64,000 bases of DNA from Heterobilharzia americana (GCA_944470555.2 OX104130.1:55709491-55773490), one strand, 5' to 3'. Positions 29,301-44,300 are shown, counted from the first letter of the stretch. Program-made: numbers and translations. Notes: generated by a model from the letters alone, not told the origin.

Positions 29301-32300
29301 GTAGAACTGTTTAGAGGATATTCACTGCAGCAAAACCTTTCTTCAGCTTCTAGGACATTACTGAACAAAGGATAATTTACCAACGTGCATTTATCAGTTC
29401 AACTGCTCCAATAGAACTAGTTGCATAGGCCGTATTCAAAGGGCTCTATATTCATGTGCCCTAGTGAACATGTACAAGTTTGGTTAAGGAAGTGAATGAC
29501 AAAGTTCATCAGTAGTGCAAGCCGTACGCATTTAGTTGATAGTGGATATCAAATGAAAGTAGATCACGTATTTTTTATGTCATATCATTCCCTTCACAAT
29601 CTCCGCCAAAGAGGCACGACTACATCTCTTACCTACAACCGAAGCCATAGGAATCAACACAAAAAAGCCTGATCTATGTGTTCTAAATAAATGTGTGCAT
29701 CCATTTTATCTACCCTGGCCTAAAACAGGGTTAGCACGTTTCTCATGAATATTTCTACCACATATTTCATATTTTAACCTTCCTTCTCATCATATTCTTT
29801 ACTTTGGCTCTCTCGTTTCATTATCAGTTTTATGCCCTTGTTTATTTATACTATTACCAGTAGTCACTTCCAACCATTACGTAACACTTCACGTTTCTTA
29901 TTTGATAATTCGTTATTGTATTCATATGATCTTTCACCCTATTTGAATATAATTCATCGCTAACCCTAAACATTCATACACCAGAGATAATATTTCTCGA
30001 TTTTGTCTCTTTATATTACAAATTTTTCATGTATACAGAATTCCTTTTACATGAATTTGAAATAATATGCGTATATGGAATGTATGTTTGCTTGAGTCAC
30101 TCGGTTTCTGTTACCGATGAGACATTGTCGAAGATGGTTTATAGGCGCATAAATTTAAACTATTCACTACATTTGTTTGTGATATCTAACAACAAGATAA
30201 ATGATAAAGTTTACAGATTTTAACATCTCTTTGTACTAGGTTAGTTAGATGATCTGTGCATGCATTTTACGAAACTGATTTACAGTACCATTTAATTAGC
30301 TTAGTCTGAATAAAGTGAAATTTAAATCTACTTAAAATTGTCCCTTAAGTACTCAGCTAGTGAGGCTTTCCACCATTAATCTCAAAACCATGACTTTGAA
30401 TCCACTAGAGATTTCTATTAGACTATATACATTTCATAACGCTAACTACTCTAGTTACTACCTATTTTGAAGTATTTTGCTCTCCTATAACAACCAGAAA
30501 GTGTCATTGGTTTTAAAAACTATCCTCACATTCTGATTTGAACATCTTTCAGCTACTCACTAGTTACACTAGTTTCTAAAGTAGTTGCTTGCTCATAACA
30601 GGAGCACATTACATCCTGACTATCGTAATAATCATGAAAGCTGCTTCACTATAATACCACATTCGAAATCTTGATCTGATGATTCTATCAAGTTCGAAGA
30701 TCATTATTAATGAGGAAAGAATTTCTTGATGTTTTCTTTCTAGAGTATCATGTAATATCGCTCACATTGTTATATTCAAGTGTCAATAATCGATGACGGA
30801 AAACTCATCTGTTCATGTTCTCTGAAAATCTTTTTTGCCTCGACATGATAATAAACTTAGTATTACTGGTTTTGAGTTAATTATACAACCTTTTTTGACT
30901 GAACTCCTACAGCTTTCAATGAAAACCACAGTTTCTGTTTCTACCATTTATACCACTGACACTGAAAAGATAATGGACCACAAGTAAAAAGCTGTGGATA
31001 GTAAAAAACCAACTGAATTAGCATACAGCTTAGTGTAAGCTTCCCAAGCATAATCAGCAAAAATAAACGACGGGAAAGAGATAAATACATCCAAAAGATC
31101 CTATGATAAGCCCAGTAACAGACGACATTAGAATAATAAGATTACTGATCTTGTTACAAGATAAAAAGAATACATATACATTAAGCAAACCTACTGCAAG
31201 TCGCCTCATCTCAACTATTATCTGGAACACTAACCAAACATTGATAACACTCCGAAAATCAAGAAGTTTATAGATCTTTTTTTTCCAAACTGTATAACTC
31301 TCATTTTGGCGGTCTTAGCTGACAAGTAATCCAGTCAACAAAGTGCATCGAACTCATTCCATATTAGATTTGGAATTACATCCTACCAGTGGTTGGAGAC
31401 CCTAGGTGATATGGCTCAGAACCGAAGTCAGTGGCGCAGATGTATACACACATTATCCTCATTTTAACAACGCTATACCGAATCTCACCATTTTGTCACT
31501 CCTCTTTCTTTTCTTTCGTACTTTATATTTCTTTTGACTGCATTCACTTATCTTCATCTTTCGCCTCACTACCTTTTACTTGATGTGCTGATATGAGGTG
31601 TGGCAACTCGGACCGTTACGCAGTAATGCCTGGTCCTATGTTGATAATGATGATGATGATGACATCCTACCACAGTGCCCAAGTTTTACACTTATGCATT
31701 GACTCATGTATAACATTATCTATCAGGGCAGTAGTTTATTGATTCCAGATAAGATACGACTTGTTTTTTTCCCCACAAACTTATACAAAAACTCTGTAGA
31801 ACATCATTTCTATGATTTAGATAATCTACTTTTGATCAATGTGTCATTACTGATTCAAAACTTACGTCACTTAATAGGATGTCTTGTTAACTAAATAATA
31901 TCACAAAATATATGAGTACCCAGACGTGTAACTGGTTACTTAGTCGTTTTGTATTGTTTTATTTAACACCCAAACTAGACTTCTATAAATAAATAGTTGT
32001 CTTGAGAAGAAGTATCAATTGTTAGTACGGAAATACTCATCGAATATCTGTACATTTTCCACATTTTCAATCTTCAAATCTCACACTGTAGCAGTACACT
32101 AGAAACAATCAAACAGCTTGGGTAAACATTGATCAGCATTTTAAAAATTGATAAAAAACAAATGATAATATGTTTTTTAGGTTGGTTTTCATCATGGACT
32201 GACATCAGTTGGACGAACATTGGAAACCTGGGAGCACTGAACGGCTGTTTCTTCCTAGTATGGGACACTTCAGCAGTGCACACCCACGACCCCACCAGGG

Positions 32301-35300
32301 ATCGAACCCGCCACTTTTAGGTTCCGTTGCCAGCACCTTACCATTGAACCGCTGGGTCTGAATTCATTGGTCCACATTTCCTACTTCTGTCAGTTCACAA
32401 CATAGAGCAACCGTCACTCAGTGTCATTATTGAGTATCTGTCCTCACGACCATCGGATTTGCCCCACTGGTCACGACTTCTCATTTGAACTTCAGGAATC
32501 ACCTCCTGAAGCCACTCACCAATGAGCACTAGTTCAATTGGATTTAGGGGTTTGTGAGTGACTAGCTTTGAGAAAGGATTCCTGAAATTCAAATGAGAAG
32601 TTGTGACCAATGGGGCAAATCTGATGACATTGAGTGACGGTTGCGCTATGTTGTGAACTGACAGAAGTAGGAAATGTGGACCAATGAATTCAGACCCAAC
32701 GGTTCAATGGTAAGGTGCTGGCAACGGAACCTGAATGTGGCGGGTTCGATCCCTGGTGGGGTCGTGGGTGTGCACTGCTGAAGTGTCCCATACTCGGAAG
32801 AAACAGCCGTTCAGTGCTCCCAGGTTTCCAATGTTCCTCCAACTGATGTCAGTCCATGATGAAAACCAACTTGAAAAATACCTCTAACAAACCCTCCGAT
32901 TCAAATGATAATATGACTCTGTACTATACGGGAGATGAAAATCAAACTTACTTTTTGATGTAATTTGAATGTAAGCAAGTATCTTTCAGTAAAGAAACAA
33001 GTTCTGTTAAAACTACTCGAGAAAACTGAAATGATCTCGGTAGAGTAAAATCGATATTGACCACAGATGATGACTGATTGAGAATCGATGAATCTGTGTT
33101 TTGATAAGAAATATCTTCCATGGATACTTCTTTCGCTTCTCTGTCATCTTTTAATTCATCTTGACATTTTATTGTCTCTTGTTTCAGAGAATTAATTTTT
33201 AACTTTTCTGCAAAGTTGAATCTTGAACGTTTACGAGGTATCTTTGAATTTTTGAAACGAACAAGGCAATGTTGGATAGAATTCAAAGGAGAACGCTCTA
33301 GAAAGCTAATAAATGCATTACAATCTGTCTGAATAGCAGAATTTGAAAATTCTACATTAATACAAATAATATTTGACTCTTGATCATGATTGGGATTATT
33401 TGCAGTTAACCCGTTAGTTTTTACTGATTTTAGTTCAATATCATCTCGTAAAGAATAGATCATTGGTGCCTACGAGATAGGAAAGAAATAGATGAAGTAA
33501 AAGCTAACATATGACTAGAATGTAGAATGTTCATTTATTTATTAGGTCAAACAAAGGTGTCAGAATTGTGAAATTCGTATTTATAAGAAAACAGTATGTA
33601 GCTTAGGTCGCAAATGATTGTACGTAACTCCCTAACGATGATAATCAAGACGAGGAACTTTTCGCGGCGAATTTCGACTGGCAAATGTTTTAATGTGAAG
33701 GCGAATAGTCGATATCAGTTTACCCTCATTGACGATATCACTAGGTATTTTGATGATGTCACCTATCCAGGTACTTAAGGACATTCTTTTTCAAATACAA
33801 CGGAATACGAGCACTGATGCAATCAATATAGTCGTCATTGCTTTGCAGAGAAGCTATTAGCCATTAAATGAAAACTAAATCGAAGTATACCAAATCTAGG
33901 GTGAACGTTCACAGATGGATATAGCACAAAAATAAGATTGCACTTCATAGGGAGCAGCCTAAATAAAAATCGCCATTTTAATTCGGCAAACGCAGAGATA
34001 GAAGTTTTGGGTTCCTATTTTTGTTTTATGTTACTGCGTGGTCAGGAAAAAACCCTATTGGACGATTTATTCTCTAGTTGGCCAGTCATAACAAGTATTT
34101 AACGCTCGATCTAGTGGTTCTCTATATTCATGAAAACTGTACATAAGTGATGTATTTTGTCGAGTAAAGTATCTGGCTTAAAGTCACAAGTCAGTCTCTG
34201 GCTTTAGATTTTCACGGCTCAATGAAGTAAAAGATTTTGAGGGAGAAGAGTTGATATTCGTAACCAGTCTGCATGTCTTATCTCGTTAACATCGTTTGCA
34301 TTCTTATTATTATTCACTCGGTGACTTCATTACTGAATTTAATGCTATAACTCAGGTTCACTTTCAAGTGCAATCATCGTCATCGGTCTACAATTAACAT
34401 CAGTTCACCGAGACTAAGATAGTATTATTAAGAGTCAGATGTAGTTTTTTAAGCAATACACTGAAAACTGTTTAGAACAAGTTTAGTACAGAGATTGGAT
34501 GTAAAAAGAAGAAAAATGTCATCATGTCAAGAACCGACTACTTGAAAGTCGAGTCCCGGAACAAATATGCCACATTTTCATCTACACCAATAGCTTTGAT
34601 ATAGCAAATGTTGATCATTACATGGTTTATGAATTCCCGTGTGGTTGCTGATTCTTATATATTGTTCTCTGAGATTGAATCTTCAATGTTAAAGCTTTTG
34701 ATGCTATTTCAAGCCTTGCCCCTAATCTATTTAAGTCAAATTAGTAAAAACGATAGCCGAAAGCTACTTCTGAACCGCATCATCAATATGCTTATAGCCC
34801 CATGTATCATCCTTACACCACTAGACTTTATTTCATATTCTGTTATTCTTTGGTTACTGTTGATTCTGTACCTATAAACACGAAGAAAGCTGAAGTCCAT
34901 TTATTATTATGAAATGATATTTATGAATCTTAAGTCTGTAAGAATTGTTACCATTGATTCGAAAAACGAAAACCTATATGGGTCATACAATCTTAGAAAT
35001 GTATACAACTGTTAGGGATGCCTGTATCCCTTATATTCCATACTTACTGTTTATATATAATTGAACTGATTTACTTAGCGCTCTTTTCCTGCGCATGGGT
35101 CATATTTCGTATGACCCGCTAGTGTTCTGATTGGCTTCTGCCTCTTTAAATGTACTAATTATTCTTTGCCTTTCAAGGTTACTGTAAACTCTATGAATAG
35201 GGTCCGCTTCCACTAATAAACATTTTCAGTCCGACATACTATAAACTCATCTGATTTCCAGTCCTTTGATTTCACTTTGTGAATCACTCGGGTTGAATCA

Positions 35301-38300
35301 TGTCAACTCCCGACCATCAATCATTGAGTATTTTCGTTCGTTCTCACAACTCCGCACCATAACAATAACCATCACCAACAACAAAACTGTTAGGAAATCC
35401 AATTGTTCGCCTTCGTAACTTACTTTTTATTCTATGTTTGAATGTATTGCTTGTGTGTATTTCCCTACATCAAAGTCAGTGGATTAGTTTCCGTACATTT
35501 TTGAAGTCTGCTATCTTGGTAGATTAATTTACTTCAAGTTTGTTAATGTTTCCGAATCCACAACAATGTAGAAATCCCTGGATGAATATACTGACTTGTT
35601 CTAACTTAATTTTATCAATTACATAGACAGTAAAAAATCTTTATTCACATGTGTTCTACTTTCTCTTTGCGTTCATTTAAGGTATTGAAGTTGCTGGTAT
35701 GTCTGGAAGACTGGGTCAGACAAGTCATCTCAACGCACTTTTGGATGCATGAAAGAAACTAACAAAAACTAACGAACTGTATAAATTCTGGTCCAGATAA
35801 TGATACCTAAAGCAGCTACGATTTCTTTAAACGATTATAACTAAACCTTTCCAACTTAATTATTAGTTTATTCATGCAAACTATGTTTTTCAGTATGAGT
35901 TCACTGGTCAGAAAAACATTTATGTAAATCATTTTTAAAACTGATAGAAACCTACAACCCACTGATATGAAGCGGAATATTTCCTTTTCTGATGAAAAGC
36001 TTATGGGTTGGCCAAGTGTTTCAAAATGATAGAAGTATACATTACACTGAAGGATTAAAATCGGAAATATTGACCTATAGTTCGAAATATACATATAAAA
36101 CCTTCGATACTTGTCATAAGACATAAAAAATAAATCAATATTTTATTCTCATATTAGTAGTTTAACATGAGAGAAGCCAGTTTACAGGCATCATCACATT
36201 GATATATGTTGGAAAGTCTACAAGATTTTACGGGACCTGAATGGTACAGAAAGGAGGTCATTGAATTCTACTAAGAACATCAGAAGATTACACAAGTTAT
36301 GAAATGAATAAGAAAATACCACTTTCCAGCATATACAGAGTGTTAAAGTTTGGATCATTTCCAGTCATGCTTTCTTTTTTCACCATTAGTGGCACCAAAG
36401 TCGCGCAAAATTCCAAATTTCCGTTACAAGCAGTCGACATGTTTGATTCATCTCCGCAATGCCACGTTACGCTAGATAAACGTCTATTTACCATAAATTC
36501 TTATGCTTATAGCTTCGGGTACCGAAAGAACCCACATTGACGATTTCGAAAATCCGTAAGTATCTACATAATCATGTAATTCAAGTGAATATCTTTTCAA
36601 GTGTTATCATTCCAGCAATATAGATTTACACCATCAGAATTAGATATTGTGGTGCAAAGAAATAAACGTTGAAAAAACTGCGGACCAATGGTAATGCGTT
36701 TTCCATACTATTCACGTTAAGGTATGCAGCATTATCAAGGAGGTATATTCATTGTTAGATGAAGTATAGAGAGGTCAGTTGCATAGCATTGTTGTGAATA
36801 TCTGCATATGACTATTGTGCATTCAAAGTGGTTATGCAAAAATACTTTTCATAGCAAAACGTAAGAACCCTTCATGCATAAGATAAGCGTTAGTTTGCAA
36901 TAACAATCGTTTGGCTACTTAACCGTAGGTAGTAGCCAATATGTTGCAACATTGTTGACAGTTCAAAGGCACATACTTTCGTAAATTCGTTTTAAATAGC
37001 ATATACGCTTCCATTTATATTCATGAAAGCATAAGAAAATAACAAGATTAACTTTTCCTCTTTTCTTATCCGATACCATTAAGCCTCCTTATGCATTTGA
37101 CTTTTATGTGATTTGTATAGTAAGGCATATTTTCCTACCTCCAGGTAATTATTTGAAGGTCAAATAATTCCAGCATATAATGTGTCCATTTATATGAATA
37201 TTGAACAAATGGAAAGATTAGTGGATACAATAACAAATACAAAGAAATTTACGCAATCACATATCGGTTCACGTAAATAAAATACACAAAATCACAGAAA
37301 AGAAAAACGGCAAAGTACTAGCATATTTGTGTGAACAAGGAAAAAAATATAAAACGACAGAGAACAAACAGAGAGATTGATGAAGTTGAGCGAGATAAGA
37401 AGTGAGTGTATTTGAAACAGTATGACTGAGTGTTGGCTGTGTCGCCTACGTTACTGAATAAATGATACCGAACATTATAAAAGCCACAATTAGGTGATAT
37501 AATTTATGCTTTAACAAGAACGGGGAATAAATATGATTCAAAATAATACAAGCTAACAAAGAAATATTTGACCACTTAGACCGCCGCAATCCCAGTAACA
37601 CATTTTGGCGACTTTCACCATTTTAAATCCATTCTTCACACAATATCAAGTTACGAAACAACTCGTCTTTACTAATATATATATCATGAGTTAATTCATA
37701 ACAAACAGGAAGCTTTGAAAACCATAAACTCAGTGTATTTTTGCCAACCGAAGATGTATTCAACTACGATGATGCAAATAAACGTGTTTTTTTAAAAAGG
37801 AAATATCGCTATGCTTCTCTGAAATCAGTGAAGTGCAAAAATCGTCAGTGAAAATTGGGTTTTATCTTCATTAAATACAGTAGCCAATACAAACTACCTT
37901 AACAAAATAGAATGATTTTCGCTTACGAAGTGTACTGTATAATCCTTAGTTACCATGAGTATTAATCTACACAGGGTGATGATTGCAGGTGAAATGAGAA
38001 TTTGGACTGCAGCCGGACTCGAACCAGAGACCACCGGGTAACCGGCCCGGTGCTCTACCAGTTGGTAATCTGGTGGTCGCTGGTTCGAGTCCGGCTGCCG
38101 TCCAAATTTCATCTCAACTTCAATCATCACCAAGTATAAATATTAGTCTGCCAAACTGCAGTTATCTCAAATAGTCAAAGGATAATCAGTATTAATCTAC
38201 AAGTAGATGTAAGTCGGTTGGGAGCGATGGGCGGGAAGTCCTGGACCTGTGTTTCGAGCTTCTTGGCACTCATCAGCAAGGCGTATCTGTAAACTTGACT

Positions 38301-41300
38301 AAACTAATGTCCTGCCTGGGACTCGAACCCGGATAGCTCAGTGGTAAAGTCGCTGACTACAACACTAGGTGGCGCGGGTTCGAATCTCAGGCGGGACATC
38401 AGTTTCGTTGAGGTTGCAAATACGCCTTGCTGATGAGTGCCAACAAGCTTGAAACACAGGTCCCTGGGCTTCCTGCCGATTGCCTCCAACCGACTTACAT
38501 CTACTTGTAGATTAGTACTGATTATCATTTGACTATTTGAGATAACTGTAGTTTGGCAGACTAGTATTCATACTGGGTGATGATTGAAGTTGAAATGAGA
38601 ATTTGGACGGCAGCCGGACTCGAACCAGCGACCATGGATGGAAATTATGATTTATTGTCAATGTTTCTAACAATTTTCCAGAATTACACACTATACGCTG
38701 CTTTTGTTATTGAGTTCAGGAATGTGAAACTCTTTAAGTCTCGAAATTCGCAAGTGTAATTAACTCTCGATGTCACAACTATTGTTTTACCTTTTAAGAG
38801 TAGTCAATTATTCTAAACGAAAGTGGATGACATGTTAGCAGTACTTCAGTCTATTATAGCTCAAAATACTAAGCATTATAGTTTCCCGGTGATTCCCAGA
38901 CCAACAGATATCTCCAACACATCGAAGTTCCTGTAGATTCATAATAAAACTTGGTTTGATTGATGTAAACTTCCAGAAAGGTGAGTCAGTCTTAAGCGTT
39001 CATAATTTTATGCATAATATACACTTTTGATGAAAACCAACCTTTAATTCGCTGGAAATGCTAATTCTCTTAAGTATAAATTGAATAATCAACCAACCTT
39101 TAGAAGTAGTGATAAATGGGGTTCCACAATCCACTTCCATACGGTTTTAACTGGTATTGTTCGTGATCTTAATGAATTGATATCATTTTTTGTGAACATA
39201 ATTGGTGATAGACTTTTCTGATTTTCAATTGTGTAGTTATTATTATTATTATTATTATTATTATTGATAGTAGTTTCATCAACATAATCAACTGATAAAC
39301 AAATCAGCTCATCCCATAGAAATTGTTCACGCAGAATAATATTGATAGGTTCAGTGACCTATAATAAGAAAAAAGAACAGAAATAAAACAAGAAAATGTA
39401 ATCGCTATTGCATTAGATACAAAAAACAAGGTATTCAGCATCCAGGTTTGTTTACAATGCTAAAGTTGTCATCGATTGATTTTCCTATTGAACAAAACAG
39501 TAGGTATGAGGTGTTCTAAACATAGAGAGAAAAGGTGTTTCATGCTTCTTCAAGGTATGAATGGATGTTTCGAAACTGGGAGATATTCATATCAGTTACA
39601 ACCATGATGAATAGAACTATTTACATTCAGTTACTCTTTCAATTATTAAGACAGCTACATAAGTGGCCGTAAGTTGGTTGCTGAAGACTAGGAGCAGACA
39701 ACGACCATTTGGCCAAAAAAAACATATTATGTCTAAGGTCTGGTTGAGATATCTGTTTATCGTTCTTTAACAACTCAGTGATCACGTTTAGGCAGGTGCA
39801 CTAGACAGTCAGCCACGACTATTACATCATGTCACAGCTATGATACCGTTTGGTTGACCAACCAACTCTCCGTCTCTCGAGCAGAGAAAAAAAAATGTTA
39901 AGTTATATGGAAATGGACTTTTCAGTGCACAAAACTACATCATATTTCTATCCATCAGATTCTTAGCTTGAGTTGCAGATTTTCCTACCATCTGAATGAA
40001 CCGGCACCACCAAAATTATGCTTTCATTTCTGTTAATTCTTCATTATGGACCGGATGTCCATCAAGAATCAGCTTGCTATTTCACATTATTGCCTCGAAT
40101 ACTGTTATTATTAACATCATTCCGATTCAATAGCCATTTCGTCTGAAAGTACTGTTCTGAGAGTGAATTTGCTGAAAAATTACATGCTGAGAATTCCATA
40201 CTGTCATACATACTGTTTGAAACAGAGCGATTATTGTTATTATTACTAAACTTTCTGTAGGTGAAGCAAGTTTTAATGGCACGATTCAATGGTCGACAAC
40301 TAACTTCATAGACAAATGAGCCACAACTCTAAGAAAATACAATTTTACATTACAGTACTACGATTTGGATTTGAGCAAGTATTTGCACATTACGAATTAG
40401 AAGTGTGAAGGTTTGGAATAGCGCTTCATAAAACATGCGAATCAATGACGACGTTACGAGAAGTAAATTCTGGGGTGACTCGGTAATAGAAACTCTAAGT
40501 CACACTTTACCTACTTTAGTCACAGTACACTGAAGTCAAAATCAAATAGATGACACATTAAAGTAATTAGATGAATAAACAATAATAAAGATAAAAATAG
40601 TAATAATAATCTCTCTATTCCAAACGATATGTATGACAGTATGGAATTCTCAGCATGTAATTTTTCAACAAATTCACTCTCAGAACAGTACTTTCAGACG
40701 AAATGGTTATTGAATCGGAATGATGTTAATAATAACAGTATTCGAGGCAATAATGTGAAACAGGAAGCTGATTCTTGATGGGAATCCGGTCCATAATGAA
40801 GAATTAACAGAAATGAAAGCATTATTTTGGTGGTGCCGGTTCATTCAGATGGTAGAAAAATCTGCAACTCAAGCTAAGAATCTGATGGATAGAAATATGA
40901 TGTAGTTTTGTGCACTGAAAAGTCCATTTCCACATAACGCAACATTTTTTTATCTGCTTTATGATGGACTCGAGAGACAGAGAATTGAAAACAGTTTAAA
41001 AATGTGCAACAGTACATGACACGTTCAAAGGACATATTTATATGATTAAAGGAGTAAATTATAAAGAATATCAATCCATTTTACGCGCTGTATATGAGCA
41101 GATTCGAACGTAATTGTTGGAGAGATTAAACCAGATGAATTTTTATAAACAATTCCAGCAAAGCTTATACATTTATGGCAACAACAACAACAACAAGCAC
41201 CAATCACCATCAACGGGAGAAACTTAAAGGAAGTTGTCTCTTTCATCTACCCAGGCAGCATCGTTTCAACTATAGGCGGCACAGACGAGGATGTAAAAAC

Positions 41301-44300
41301 CAGGATCGGAAAAGCAAAACAGGCTTTCATTATTCTGATATCACTGTAGAGATCTACTTTACTCAGCATAAAGCGTGAACAACATCCGGATTTTCAACAC
41401 CAACGTCAAGTCAGTGCTTCTGTATGGCTCAGAGACTTGGCGCATTACGAAAGGCATTTCCAACAAACTACAGACATACATCAACAGCTGCCGCCTACAC
41501 TCACTTGATACTGAAGATCAGATCAGAAAGCCGGAAAGAATAAGCAACTAGGAAATCTGGATGGCTGGCTGGCAATGAACCAACCAACAACCTATCGCCC
41601 AACAAATATGCAGAAGAAAGTGGAGATGGATTGGATTGGATTGGACATAAATTGTGAAGACCGTTTGAGTACATCACATGCCAGGCTCTCGAGTGGAACT
41701 CGAATGAGAAACGATGAGTTGGGCGTCCGAGGGTGACACGAAGGTCGGGTGGGGAAGAAATGAAAGCTTGTGGATAGTCGTGGAGCCAAGTTAAAAAGAC
41801 TACAGAGAAGAGAGCGAAATGGCGATGTGCTACTGAAGCCCTATGTTCCACTAGGAACCCAAGGGAGAAATAATAAAAATAAAACAGATTTATGATCATT
41901 CAGTAATTTCTGTTAACTTTTTAAATCTCCAGAAGTGTTGTCATAGCTTTTCTGATTTTATAATTTAATTGGTTGAGTCCTCTATAAAACAAAGATGTAC
42001 CTTACCATTTATTATACATACTACATTTCATCTAAAAATATATAAACACTCATCTCTACATATATATACTGTTGCAGGTACAGTTAGTCAAAATCAGCAT
42101 GATATCTGGTGTGACTGCATAGGGGATCAACCTACCCCAAAAATCATCAGCACATGAAGGAAGCTGGCATCAAGATAATAAGAGAAGGTCGTAAAAGGAG
42201 AGGACGAAACGAATACGAAACCCGGTACGACGATTAAGATAATGAAAATTTGTGGATACATCTGCACCGCTAAGATCGATGCTGAGTCGTATATATTCCG
42301 TAGATTTCAAACATCACAACCGGGAAGTTTATTTTCCTCCAAAGAGTTGGAACCGGTAGTCAGACTTCATATATGTCATGTTTTGATTTGGTCGTCCTTA
42401 AACATTTTCCGGCCAAAACCTACTTGTTGTGTTTAACAACCCTTAAGAAGTAACGACGATTTTTCACAGGTTAACCAATGCCTATTCTAATAGGAAATTC
42501 ATAATGTAAAATGAGCAACAGCACTTGTTAAACTTTCTCGATGTAGGCACGAAAAGCTTAAAGAATAGCACAATATAGAGAAGTATTCACTATAAAACTA
42601 ATTGCAGTGAGCAATACCTAATATTCAATATCTTTTGTCCTATAATCTACAAGAGAAATGTAGTGAGAACACCATGCCAGAAAGTAAGAAAAGTATGCTC
42701 TTAAGGGAGAATGGAAGCAAAGGTTAGACTGGGTGAAATTCATGCAAAAGAATCAAAATGGTAAGGAAAAGAAAGAGAAGTACAGTACTGTAGAAAGGAA
42801 ATCAGAGATATGCCAGACAGAAGCAACAGCTGCGAAACTTGTTCCGTTGTACTAAACATCGTATTCAATTACACAGTCCTAGTTAGACCATTTTCAGACT
42901 CTCCTTAACTCCAACGACATTCATCAACTTACTTGTACATGCAGTGGCAGGTATATAAGAACGTAAGGATGGTTCTCACTAGGATTGTTAAACATGTACG
43001 CGAGAGTCTACGCCTAAGATGCTCCACCTCACTGAACGAATCGAAATCTTCCACTGCAAGGAATAAAGGGCTTCAGGACTACTTAGAATCACTGAAGCTG
43101 CAGTCATTCTACTAGTTCGACCCAAATTATGTACTCAAAAGGAGACACTCCATCACTAATCTGATAACTCGAAACTCTTCATTTCTTGATCTCTTGCACA
43201 ATTTTAGTGCTTTTATTTTAAGTACATCCACTTCACAGTCACATTAGCTGTTGCTTCATTATTACTGGGCTTGTTGTTAATACGATAATTCATCTAAACT
43301 ACTAAATATTTTGTTTTTCCCGTGATTAAGTAACCGTTTTTAACTAGTCTTACTTCACGCATTCATGAATGTTTCGCAACTCTCCCAATCTGACGCACCT
43401 CTATTTTGACTGAATATCACTATTTAGAATTTCGGGTATTATGAACTGAAATGTTTTTCCTTATCTTAAAAACATAAGCTTGTACCCGAAGAACTTTCAT
43501 AAAAAGTATGCCGAAATTTGCTCCAATGATTATTTACTTAGATGATGGAGAATATTTGAAGCTCTTATCAGGATGTATATAATTGTTTTTATATCATACG
43601 TATGATATAAAAACGATTATATACTAAAAACTATACCCGTCGCACAAGAAGTGGCTATCGTGGCTCGGTGATGTAGTGGATAACGCCCTGGCGTTTGAAG
43701 CGATCGCTCCTAAGTCCAAGTCCCGGTGGGAACAACATCACTCACTGGGAAGCAGGTACATCCAGCTGACGAATCCCAAATAAGACGAATGCGCATCCTG
43801 GATTCCACTGCTAGCCACTATCCATCATTACTATCTTCTCAGGATGGTTTAATAGTGGAGCTTCCACTGTCATTCTAGACAAGATCATCGGAAAAACTTC
43901 AGAAAGACTTAGTTATTCAGGTTGCATGCAGATGAAAAATTTGATACGAAACGAAATGACGTCATTTATAATCGGAATATTGTTATTATTGCGTTAATCA
44001 AGTTATCCAAACGGAGTAAATGAGTAGAAGAATGAAAAATGTGAACATCCTAGGACACCACTTGACAAATACAACTCACGTGGAACTAAGCCATAGGGTT
44101 TAACAAGCATGTAAATGTTCATATACAATGCCCCTTTTCAGTGAGCAACACTGTCACATGATCTCTAGGTCAACAGAGTAGAGTGCTACCCACATGTAAA
44201 GAAATCCCACCTAGTGTTGGAAGCCAGTGATTATGCCTGCGTTCCAAGACCTAAACGCAGGGTGAATATTTGCTCGATATACCCACGAAGAAGTCTGGAA

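Noticed and set aside
34608..34877. 89-codon hydrophobic ORF that could be read as a membrane protein
   Set aside because: Leu/Ile-rich reading of AT-rich intron DNA; no acceptor or donor at its edges and no recognised family.
36304..36540. 78-codon plus ORF overlapping a 65-codon minus ORF
   Set aside because: Neither has splice borders or homology; two overlapping frames of similar length suggest chance.
38310..38400. Candidate tRNA gene
   Set aside because: The A- and B-box-like motifs are in a palindromic repeat, and no proper acceptor stem or anticodon arm can be drawn.
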